Positions 1 through 10,417 of a stretch of DNA of 64,000 bases are shown piece by piece. The stretch covers positions 13,243,347 through 13,307,346 of the forward strand of contig CM038922.1 of NCBI GenBank assembly GCA_021904315.1, in the 5' to 3' direction. The DNA is from Sphagnum magellanicum (lineage: Eukaryota > Streptophyta > Sphagnopsida > Sphagnales > Sphagnaceae). The position numbers and the translations under genes are program-made. The notes below the pieces were generated by a model. That model was not told the DNA's origin and ran no database searches. It saw only the letters and a program-made list of their open reading frames with translations. The number at the start of each line of letters is the position of its first letter. Within the stretch, counting starts at the first letter, position 1.

Positions 1-189
1 TCATACAAATTCATTCTCCCTAAGTGATATTTTTTTCAATTTTCTATGTTGCTTCATTGCCTATAGCCTTTGTAGAGGGATTTAGCATCAAATGGTGAAA
101 TGTTTCTAAAACTTGTCTAAATTGTTTAAAAAAGTCATTTAAAAAAATGCTACCAAAGTTCAAACTAAATTCAACCTTCAGATGTGGCA

Positions 190-480
190 ATTTTTTTTTA
201 AAAAGAAATTTTGTTTAAAAACAATTTGGCAATTTTTTTCAAAATAAAAAAAGGGAATATTGCTTGCAACAAAGTTTCTTTTTGCATTTCCGCGAAATTT
301 CGCATAACAAAAAAAGGCGCTGTTTCATATTGTTGGCAATTGTGGGAAATTTTATAAATTAAAAAGTCGTTTTTGGCGATTGAAAAAAATTCGGGGAATT
401 TGTGATATGATACTATTTTTTGCCAAAATAATTTTTCGCAAAATGGCGAAACATTCGCCACAAAAATAATCACTCGGCGA
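190..480 (-). repeat. Dispersed AT-rich repeat, copy 1 (inverted relative to the others)
   Basis: The complement of this segment resembles 63480-63740: both contain TTGGCAATTGTGG-like, TTTTGGCGATT, AATTTGTGA and GCAAAATGG(C/T)GAA blocks in the same order. Related copies lie near 8565-8785, 29940-30080 and 47005-47320. No coding capacity is visible, so it looks like a small non-autonomous element or fragment of one. The ends are not defined. Confidence 0.6.
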
Positions 481-1261
481 TAGCTACTCTACTGACTCCA
501 CGCGTCCGCAAAATTTCGGACACGTGTTAAGCGCAAGCGAGGTCCCCAAAATAGGGTCAGCTGGCAGCTCCACCTCGGCAAATCAGATCCCGAAACGAAG
601 TCCTTGCTGTCAGTAGCTCCGGGCTGAATCCCGGCCCACGGTTCACCGCCCGGCACTATCCCGGGTGGAGAGCTTCACCGTCGTGTCGACCACGGCCGTG
701 TTGTTTCGCTTCTTTCCTGTTCCTTTCCGATTTTCTCCGGCAAATTTTGGCCGGATCTTCTTGTTGCGCGGCGCTTGCAGAGCTTGAGTTGCGTATTTTC
801 TCCATGGTTTTCCGAGAACGCTTCTAGAACTGCGATTTGGAGGGCCGGAGGTCGTGGTTGGGAGACAACAGAGAAGAGTGGAAAAAGGGACAAATTCCGG
901 GAGGAGGGGGGGCAGTGTGTGTGTGTGCGTGTTTTGTGTTGTTAAAGATTCTTCTCTTAGGGTTTAGATCCCGCGTTCTAGACCGCGTTACATTTTGATA
1001 GGCAGGCGGCTACGTGAAGGAAGCGGAGTGAAGGATTCGAGATCTGGCAGAGGAAAGAAAGAAAGCGGGGAAGAATTTGGGATGTGTTGTTGTTGTTGTC
1101 GAGGTTTTGCAGTGGTTGAGATCAAAGATCCTGAGGCAGGTGTAGAGTAGCAGAATTCTTTGCGACCGGGTGAAAGTGGACGTCGTCGCTGGAGAAGGAA
1201 TAACAATTGTTAGAAAAGAATAAGAAGACATCTAGTTTTTGAGAGAGAGAAGAAAAGGCGT

Positions 1262-1267
<6 letters not shown>

Positions 1268-1305
<38 letters not shown>
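1268..1305 (+). repeat. (GA)n microsatellite abutting the VAMP72 start codon
   Basis: Nearly uninterrupted GA dinucleotides end directly at the ATG at 1306. Plant 5' leaders often carry GA/CT tracts bound by BBR/BPC (GAGA-binding) proteins. A regulatory role here is inference. Confidence 0.85.
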
Positions 1306-1309
<4 letters not shown>

Positions 1310-3362
1310 GGTCTGAATCGCTTATATACAGCTTTGTAGCCAGGGGCACAGTGGTGCTAGCCGAGTATACACCTTATTCTGGGAATTTCAGCACGATTGC
1401 GGTCCAGTGTCTGCAGAAGCTGCCTGCCAACAACAACAAATTCACATATACATGTGACCGGCATACTTTCAACTATCTCCTTGAAGATGGATTCAGTATG
1501 TAGTCCTCCTCCTCCTGCTCCACGTCTCCTCTCTTCATTTTTTCCTCTTGGATGGAGTGGCTGAACTTTGGGTTGCGCATGATGTTGATTCCATTATTGA
1601 GTCCACACAGTCTCCTCTACATTTTGCCTACGCAGAAGAAATACAATCATACAGACAATCATATATACAACCATATGATCATATAGTTGTGTTAGTATCA
1701 TGGATTGTGGAAGTTGAGCTGTCACAGTTCAGTGCCGAGCATCCTGCAGCCTGTTAGAGTCAATACTTACACTCATGCATGCTTTTGAGGTTACCCAGTT
1801 TCAGCAGCACCATCAGTTCATCCTTCTATTTGGCATTCTCTTGTATTCTTATTCTAGGTAGTACTCAGAGTCCAGGATGTGCTCCAATCTTCCCTGTATC
1901 AGGAAATATTATTTGTCTTCACAGCTCTCTGTCACTTGAGTGCTAGTCAACATTGTGACTAAGTCTTCCCATTGCTTCTGGAAATGACAACAGAAACTCA
2001 AGACACAGGTTTTGTAGATTTGTTTGTGCGAATACTTTATCCACACCCACTCACCACCAGGAGCTGATGAAATTGGTGGGCAGTCATGGCAATTTGTTGT
2101 TGCTGGTATGCATGGAAGTTGCAGGCAAAAAGGAATGTAGGATTATAGTTTCTGACAAGATCTTGTACTGTGGTTGGTGGAGCTGTGTGTAGCCTACCTT
2201 GTTGTGGCTGATGAAGAGTTTGGGAGGCAAATTCCTTTTGCATTCTTGGAGCGTGTCAAGGAGGATTTTAAGCGACGTTACCAGGGTGGGAGGGCAGACT
2301 TGGCTGTTGCACACAGCCTTGACAAGGAATTTGGGTGTGAAAACCTTTTCCTTCGCAGTTGTAGAAGTATCAAACCTCTGGTGCCGTTGCTCAACTGGTT
2401 ACCAGTTGGTCATTGAGATGTTGAATACAGTGATTCAAGGACCATCATATTATTCAGCATTGACACTGTTGTATTGCTTCTCTTCTGATGAATAGCTTAT
2501 GACAAATTTATGCAGGCCCAGGTTGAAGGAACATATGGAATACTGTGCTGAGCATCCAGAGGAACTAGACAAGATGGCAAAGATAAAGTCACAAGTTGCA
2601 GAGGTGAAGGGTGTCATGATGGACAACATTGAGCAGGTCTGTACTTTTGAGCCTCAGTGCAAAGATATTGGGTTTCTTATTTGTTACAGCATCACTATCT
2701 TTGAGGTTTTCTGAGTTATGTAGAGGATTAGTTGAGTTGTAACGCATTTACAAAACCTGCTATAAGTTTTTAGACCTGGATGTTTCTTCACCGTATTTTT
2801 AGATTGCTGAAGATTGTATATGCTGCTGTGCAGGTGCTTGACAGGGGAGGGAAGATTGAGGTTTTAGTTGAGAAGTCAGATACTCTCAGAAATCAGGTTG
2901 GTTTTACCACCTCTCACAACTATATTTAGAGGTTTCCTTTTCCACTAACTTGTAAAGCACCGGAGTACTTCTGGTATTACAATTGAGTGGTGGTCAAACA
3001 GTGCAGACAAGTTTGCAAAACACAAAACACATAGGGTTCACAACTGTTGAAAATATTCAGTGGAAATTAAGGTGTAGTTGTGACCAGTTTTGGCCATATA
3101 TATTCTTGTTTTTGCTTCATGCAATGGTTGGGGACCTGTTGGTTGGCAGGCTGATGTTTTCCAGCGGCAAGGGAAGCGGCTGCGGCGCAAGATGTGGTTT
3201 CAGAACATGAAAGTGAAGCTGATTGTCCTGGCTATCATTGTTGTCATTGCAATTGTCATCTGGCTTTCCATATGCCATGGTTTTGTTTGCCACAAATCCT
3301 CCAGTTCATCAAAGTCTGCATCTCCACCTGCTCGCCGCTTGCTTGCCTATGATCTTGATTAA
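1306..3362 (+). CDS. VAMP72: VAMP72-family R-SNARE (longin SNARE), copy 1
   Basis: Exons 1306-1495, 2193-2334, 2516-2636, 2834-2896 and 3150-3362 join in frame to 242 residues. Residues 1-115 form a longin domain ([37 protein letters not shown]). Residues about 125-185 are the R-SNARE helix with the zero-layer arginine in VLDRGGKIE, followed by [13 protein letters not shown] and a C-terminal membrane anchor ([16 protein letters not shown]). The family mediates fusion of secretory and late endosomal vesicles with the plasma membrane or cell plate. Exon phases are identical to the second copy at 5980-7974. Unusually for this family, about 23 residues ([16 protein letters not shown] and on) follow the anchor and would face the non-cytosolic side. 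The start was chosen because [10 protein letters not shown] aligns with the N terminus of known VAMP72 proteins. Confidence 0.95.
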
Positions 3363-5979
3363 ACATTGCATGCAAATACACACACATATATATAGCTGTA
3401 CAGTCCTCCCTAATCTGTGATTTCAGTCCCACTTTACATGCTTTATTTGCTCTTATATCCATTGTAGAAGGATATAGCAGCCTCCTGTAAAGGACTAGTA
3501 GTTTTATCAGGGCACAGGTTTAGGTATACAACAGGATATGGGCTTCTTAACTGGTGAGAATAAGAATATTCAATGTTATGGAAGTCCTTAGCATCTGGAT
3601 ATGGAATAGCCCACCTTAGAATGTAGCCACAGGAGCTTGAACCAACAATCACTACTATGAGCCATGAGCCTCATACTGGGCTATTGACTTGTTGGTATAT
3701 ATCTTTGTTGTTTCCCTTGGTTCAGGGAAAGCTTGATTTCACAGCTTATTGGTGAATGGGAGTGGAAGTTCGGTGTTGCAACCACTACCATTCCCCTTAT
3801 CAAAGTGTATTCTGTACCTGTTCAGGAATTTTGATTCTAATGCATTTCCTGTCAGTAGTTGATTCTTGAGTATTCTTTGTGTGATTGTTCCCTTTCATCA
3901 AAGACATATTTTGGGAGCTCCTTACACCACTTTTTCCAAGGTGGCCATGTCTGCTTACAACAGCACTGTTGTAAGGATTTCTTTGTTTCTTATATGGTCA
4001 GCCTTATCATTTTTTCTGAAGAATAAAGGCTACTCTCTAAAGATTCAGTTAAAAGAGAACTAGAGGGTTGTTCAATAAAGAGAATTTGTTTTTCGGAATT
4101 TCTGGGTTCAGAGTCTTCTAAACGATTGTAATCTTGTAATTGAGGAGCTTTTTGAAGCCCACTTGGTTTCATTTTGTTTTTCCTATTTTTTGTGTATGCT
4201 TTGTTTCTCCTCTTTTTTTTCCATCCATGTTTCTCCTTTTGTATTGCTGTTACTTGCTAGCTAGTATCATGGCTTGAGATTTCCCCATTGCTTCTGGACT
4301 TGCATTTGGAACTCTCTATCCAGGGTAGCAGTTACACTAGCCTATATTCACTGTTAGGGAGCTGATGAAGTTAGTGGGGAAGTTGCGATAGATAAACTTA
4401 TCTATCATGCATGATACTGTCCCTGAACAAGTAAATTTTGTCACTTCTGTTCATTCTGCATGTATTTGTGTTTTTTGTTTTTTCCATTCTAGTTCTGTCC
4501 CTTTTCTGTTCTTCTCAGTTCTGGAACTCCTTATTTGAAAGTCCTTTGATATTATAGGAAGTTAAAACCCTTTTGTGTTATTCTTTCTTCCCAGTTCTGT
4601 AAAGTCCAAATTTGAAAGTCTTTCTTTGATTTAATAGAAGCTTCAACCCTTTTTGTGTTACTCTTTCTTCCCAGTTCTGTGAGTCCTAATTTGGAGTCTT
4701 TCTTTGACTTAATAGGAGAAATTTTAGCCTTGTTTTGATTTTCTTGATTGTAGAGTATGGATATTTGTTGAAGTCCATGAGAGCTTTTATGTTGTCTCCA
4801 GAACCATTTGATACCTTAATATGACAATTGGATTGAGAATATGTTCTGTAATATCTAAAGTGCATTTGTGATGGGTGGTTTCCACTTCTACACCTGTAAT
4901 CCAAGTATGTGATGCTTGCTTTGATTTGCTTTAGAGGACATAATCGCCCTCTACTGCTGCTGCTCCACCATTCTTATCTGCTGTTCAGTGTACTGGATTT
5001 CTCTATCCTGCGCTCCCTAATCTAATCATTTTAATCAGTCATTGAATGGGCATCTGAGAACATTTTGACTCCTGGAGATCAGAACTTACATACAGAAAAT
5101 AAAACAAACAGCAACACTGAAAACATGTAGTTATAGGACAGCCACTGGTGGGACTGTCTGAGCCTCCACGAGACATATAAATTGCCCAACAGAGTTGTGT
5201 ATTTCTGCAGGTAATTTCTCTTAACCTCTGAATGAGTTTTCTGTCTGCTTTTTCTTTGTATGTACGAATCTTGTCCAAACCAGAGTTTCCTCCTGTGGCA
5301 GGTTCTTAGCCTTCAATATGTTGAGGATCAGGGATCAGAGTATGACGTTTACTTACATATACATACAATAACAAAAAAATTTATGTCTGGAGTTCCATTA
5401 CTTCTAATGGATGTCACAGCTCTGAGGAAGATGAGATTTCAAACCAGAGTTGGAAACCATTGTGCTGAAACCTCCTCACATGCCAAGATCCAAAACCCCC
5501 ACACCAATTTTGAAACCACAATCATCAGGAAGAAATTACAAATAGAGCAACTATAGAGTAGAGAAAACTGCTGCTGCTCTAATCTGAGTCCCAAATACTG
5601 GTTGATTTTGTGCACACTCCTAGAGCGGAAATCCAAATCCCTTCCTTTCAGTGATAACCTGATTTGGAATCAGAAAAAATATATGTATCACAAGATTCCA
5701 ATCACTACCAAAGAGAACTGTATACTTTGTACAGGCTATTGTCAATAGAGACTCTAGAGGCAAGTAAGCACTGAGTATGATTGAAGTTCAGGATCACCCA
5801 GTCTTCTGGCAAACAAATCCTTGGCATCCAGCAAAGCCAGATGATAATGAGTGCACCTATCTAGAAGATTGCAGGAAAAACTCGACTGTAGCATTGTGTT
5901 GGTTCTCTAGCTCAAAGCAGAACAAATGCAAGAAGAATTGAGTATTGACAAACCTTGTGAGTGAGTAACTCACAAAGTA
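3363..5979. other. Intergenic region between convergent VAMP72 genes
   Basis: The two SNARE genes end toward each other here, so the segment should hold both 3' untranslated regions and polyadenylation sites. No gene is supported; short frames are AT-rich or lack splice context. It contains a three-copy tandem repeat (4499-4725) and a fragment of an intron repeat family near 4350-4400. Confidence 0.6.
4499..4725 (+). repeat. Tandem repeat, about 76-80 bp, three copies
   Basis: The block CAGTTCTG followed by a variant of TTTGAAAGTC and TTTGAT-TTAATAG recurs at about 4516, 4592 and 4672. The copies are diverged by small indels. It lies in the probable 3' flank of the first VAMP72 gene. Confidence 0.7.
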
Positions 5980-7974
5980 TCAGATCATCCTCCAGATGAT
6001 AAACAGCACTGCAATGATGATTGCCAAGACTGCAAGCTTCACTTTCATGTTCTGTAGCCACATCTTGCGCCGGAGGTGTCTTCCTTGCCGATGGAAAACA
6101 TCAGCCTGGAACCCAACAATCCCACCAGTCATTGTAGAATCAATTACAGGAACACTTAGCCAGTGTAGCACGCAACTAATAGCAGTATATCATAGTGACA
6201 GGAATTGCTGAAATTCTAGAACCCAGAATTCTTGAGCTGTTCTAGAGACAGGAGTCTCTAAAATTGATAGGATATCAATTGGATCAATCTGTGTAGTATG
6301 ATTACTATGAAACTACTACAAAAACCTCTTATTGCTTTTTTCCATCTTCATAGACCAAACAGCATTTCCAAATCATTTTGAGCAAAATTGCTTCATTTCT
6401 TATGAAGTGTATGGGCAGCCATGATTCAACCAGATTGCTCATTTGTGTTGCTTACTTATGCCTTTCCCATGCACTCTCAAGGACATACCCAATTCAACAC
6501 ACCAAAAAGCTCTTCCCAGTTCTTGCAAGTGACTATATGTGCAGGGGAAGTAAGGAAGAATATAAGCAAACCTGGTTCCGGAGAGAATCAGTCTTCTCAA
6601 CTAGAATCTCAATCTTCCCTCCCCTATCAAGTACCTGCATAAAAGAAACAGTCCAACTATCAGGTGCATAGCACAAGAGTTCAATCCTACACCAACCAAA
6701 TAAAATGCAATTCATGCCATTCAGTGTATGAATTTGACTTTTATTTACTCTTCTTGAAAAATTAAGCTTCAGTACAGGAAATTAAGAGAGCAATATTGAA
6801 TCATGGAAGTTGCATCATGTACTCTATAGTACATACCCTTTCTACAGATAAATCTTACTACTTGGGTACTTCCAGCAACTATTGCAAAAATGTAGGTAAC
6901 ATCTCAGCTTCCATTGTACTCATGAGAAAAAAAGGTGAACTGGTTGATTTATCTACAACCATCCAGAAGCAACCCCTGCAACCCTGCATTGGAGGTAAGA
7001 TAAAAACATACCCGCTCAATATTCTCCATCATGATATCCTTGACCTCTGCAACTTGAGATTTGATCTTTGCAACCTTGTTCATCTCGTCTGGATGTTGAA
7101 TGCAGTATTCCATTTGCTCTTTCAACCTGGGTCTGCAATTGACCCCCAGGATCCCCAAAATAGATATTAAAAAAATCATACACACAGACAAGGGATAGGA
7201 TATGCATCACCCAAAATAACCCACAAATGAATTGTTGAACTTGCTGCTTGTTCTTCCACATCTGCAACTTCAAAAGCAACAGCAACATTGCTTTTTTTTG
7301 GAATCGCACCCAAATTCCTGGTCAAGGCTATAGGCGACAGCCAAGTCTGTCTTCCCTTCTTGATAGCGTTTCTTAAAATCCTCCTTGACGCGATCCAAGA
7401 ATGTAAATGGAACTTGCCTCCCGATACCTTCATCAGCAACAACAAGATATGCTACAACCAATTCCAACACACACCCATGCAATTCATGTCACATATGGAC
7501 GATACACAGATGGAAGATACAATAGTAAACATGATGCAACTTTCTGTGATTTCCATTATGCTTCTTGACTGCAAGTTATTGAGGGAATGACTAGAGGAAC
7601 CCTAACCCTAAAAGAAAAGAGAACCCAAAGACTGCAGAAGAAAACAAATTGAGAAACAGTTTGAACAGCAGCAAGAAAATTATTCTTTGAGATGGTGGCT
7701 TGGGACAGTAAAAGTGAATGGGGGGTAAAAAAACAAACCAAAAGGGGAGCATGGAGGGGGAAGAAAGGAAGGAAGGGGACATACTGAACTCATCATCAAC
7801 AAGATAGTTGAATGTATGGCGATCGCAAGAGTAAATGAATTTTCCATTGTTGGCAGGCAGCTTCTGTAGACACTGAACTGCAATTGTGCTGAAGTTGCCA
7901 GAAAAGGGTGTATACTCAGCAAGCACCACTGTGTCCCTGGCTATGAAGCTGTAGATCAGCGATTCAGAACCCAT
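5980..7974 (-). CDS. VAMP72: VAMP72-family R-SNARE, copy 2 (convergent paralog)
   Basis: Minus-strand exons 7785-7974, 7310-7451, 7012-7132, 6572-6634 and 5980-6105 join to 213 residues. The first four exons have exactly the lengths of those in copy 1 (190, 142, 121, 63), so the genes are duplicates. The protein has the longin domain ([17 protein letters not shown]), the SNARE helix with the central arginine ([14 protein letters not shown]), the basic [13 protein letters not shown] stretch and an anchor ending LFIIWRMI. It stops at the end of the membrane segment, unlike copy 1. Differences such as DDEFS in place of EDGFS and the divergent anchor suggest an old duplication. A role in vesicle fusion follows from the family; the specific membrane cannot be read from the sequence. 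Confidence 0.95.
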
Positions 7975-8564
7975 CCTCTTGGATCAAATTCGCTGCTACA
8001 AACTCAGCTGTCTTGTATGTTGTATTGTGGAGCACCCCTGTCCAAGTTGCAACTCAATTTCGACTTGTGAAGCACCCTTTGTCCAAGCTGCGACTGAATT
8101 TAGTCTTGTGTGTGAAGCACCCTTTGTTCAAACTTCAAAGCAACCTCTTCCGCAACAAGTAACCCAGCCAAAGTTTCCGGCAGGTTTTTCTATTGGCGAA
8201 TAAGTAAGTAGGTCACGAATACCACGAAGCCCAAATCTCCACCCCGACTTCTTCGATTGCTCTGCTCCCACAACCTTCGCGCTCTCTCAAAACATGGATC
8301 AATAAACCCTAAAAAAAAAAAACCAAACTCTGCTACCTTGTTTTTTCGCGAATCCGCGAACGAAAAACACAATAATGTGTCAAACTTTTTCTCTCTCTGA
8401 GAATAATATGTTGAGCTTTTTCTCTCTCGCCGCGATTCTCCGACAACCCAAAAGAAACCAGCGCCCACAAACCCTAAACCGCCATCGCTTGTTTTCAACA
8501 CCCACAAAACTGCAGAAAACAAACAAACAAACAAACAAACAACCTTTACTTCATTGTTTTCCAA

Positions 8565-8785
8565 AATGGCTAAAAACTTCTTGTTTTTGGGGGTTTTCTA
8601 TTTAGCCAAATTTCGACAAACTGTTTTTTGAGAATCGCCAGATTTCTCCCCATTTTGCTTTCTAGCGTCTAGCCAAAAAAACAGTGAAGGGATTGCTTGA
8701 ACTCTTTTATTTTCATGTCCTGTTTATAGCCAAATTTGGCTAAACCGTCTTATGGATGATCACCAATTCAGCTACATAAAAATTT
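8565..8785 (+). repeat. Dispersed AT-rich repeat, copy 2
   Basis: Ends with AGCCAAATTTGGCTAAA, then CTTATGGATGATCACCA and AGCTACAT, the signature shared with 29940-30080, 47005-47320 and 63480-63740. AATCGCCAGATTT and TTTTCATGTCC blocks further up match the other copies less well. Confidence 0.6.
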
Positions 8786-9008
8786 ATTTAAAATTTTTTA
8801 AAAATTAAAAATTAAAAATAAAATTAAAAAGGAAAAAAAAAACACACTGGGCCACAGTCACACCAACTAATAATTTTTCTAAAAATACATCAACTAACCA
8901 ACCAATCCAACACAAGACTTCACACTCAAGTTTTTAATTTTTTTTCCTTTGAAAAAAAAAGGAGAAAATAATAATAATGGAGGGGTCCTTGGCTATGCTT
9001 TTACTCAG

Positions 9009-9060
9009 TTATGCTTTCCTTCAGAAAAAACTGCACTAAAAACTCTGAAGGAAAGCATAA
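9009..9060. repeat. Perfect inverted repeat, 17-bp arms and 18-nt loop
   Basis: TTATGCTTTCCTTCAGA at 9009-9025 is the exact reverse complement of 9044-9060. It would fold into a short stable hairpin in RNA or extrude in DNA. It is not next to an obvious gene end. Confidence 0.85.
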
Positions 9061-10417
9061 TTAATTTGAGATTAATTTTTCCATTCCTTTATCGAATTGA
9101 GTAATTTTTGAAGCTTAAGTTTTTTGACTACAGTATTTTTTTTTTTTTGGTTTTTTTCATTTTAAACAAGTTTTCTAAATATTGAGATAATGTATTTGTA
9201 ACCTTTGAAATTATTTTAAATGAGTAAAAAATGAACAAGATATAATTATTGGAAATAAGGGTCTAATTATAATATTTTCAAGAATGTTGAAGTTTCCAAA
9301 TAAAAAATCAAATAACAAAAAAAATTGGGAAGGAAAAATGTTGAATTTTTGAGAAAATTCTATTTTGTCAAAATTGAAAATTTCAACATTAATGCTCTGC
9401 AATGTGCTCTCCAAATACACTAGCAAAATTCCAAGGAGGTCCTTTAGTCCTTTACATTACTTAACAAAGAAACCAAAGAAAAACAAGACTACTAGGGACT
9501 TCAGTTTGTTTTTTTCGGTGGGGTTTATGAATTGTCTTCTAATGGTTCCAGTGTAGGTTGTGGATCACCCAAGGTCCAGGACCAAATAGCAGCACAAACA
9601 CTAGTACCTTCACCTTCTCAAGTGAGGCGCCTCTTTGAGACTATTTCAAGCATGGAAATGTTAAACTTGGACTAAAGAGATTTATTCTAAGGATTGGGGA
9701 TATTTGCAATGTAAATTCTCCCAAATTTCTGTTGAAAACTTTCCAAAATTTGCGCATTTTTAGCAACCCATACCATCATCATAGTCTCTGGAACCAAAAA
9801 CTCCTTGTACTGTAATGAAGCACTGGAAGGAGTTTCCTAGTGCATTTGGAGGGTGCCTTACACTTACAAAGAGCCTCATCACACCTACCAAGCAAGGTGC
9901 CCTCTCACTTGTATCAATCACCTTGTGATCTATTGATGTTTAGGTGTAGGGGAAAGCCCAAGGGAGCAGGCTTTACCAGAATAATAAGGGTCTTGTGAGG
10001 TGGAGCTCAGTGTGGGCTCGAATCCAGTAAAGCCCATCTCTGACAACTTTGCATACCATAAAAACTATCCCAATGGGTACACCTGTCGGGTATCACAGCT
10101 CAAGCAATGTAACATAACTGTTGCTAAGTAACAAGATTAGTGTAATTTGCAGCTTTGAAATCAAAGGTTTGTCATTGACAAACAGATAGCAGAAACCTGA
10201 AAAAGAAAGAGAAGACTCTCTGTGTCTCTTGGAGCACACATTCTTCCCCCACTTTTGATTTTTTATGTATTTACAGAATGTGTACCAACTGACAATTTGT
10301 TGATGTGATCAAACTGTCCAACCACAACAACAGTTTTTACACACATGTGCTCCTCCCCATTCATGGCATACAACGATAGAGCAAAATGTGTTTTGGGTTT
10401 CTTGCAAGTTTGTTTTT

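Larger units (their letters stand above)
1..1305. other. Upstream region of the first VAMP72 gene
   Basis: No coding gene is supported here. Bases 1-480 are AT-rich and contain a copy of a dispersed repeat. From about 480 the composition becomes markedly more GC-rich, as expected for a promoter and 5' leader. A telo-box (TTAGGGTTT) lies at 957-965, followed by a purine-rich leader that runs into a GA microsatellite touching the start codon. Short open frames on the minus strand across 675-1349 have the composition of a GC-rich leader read backwards. Confidence 0.6.
7975..10417. other. Upstream of VAMP72 copy 2 and 3' flank of the phosphoglycerate mutase gene
   Basis: Promoter side of the minus-strand SNARE gene (7975 to about 8560) with telo-boxes AAACCCTAA at 8304-8312 and 8469-8477. 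Then a dispersed repeat copy (8565-8785), an AT-rich stretch, and a strong hairpin (9009-9060). From about 9550 to 10417 the composition rises again; no gene is recognised there. Confidence 0.55.

Noticed and set aside
9940-10040. Possible tRNA or SINE B box (GTGGGCTCGAATCCAG)
   Set aside because: No matching A box or cloverleaf at tRNA spacing.
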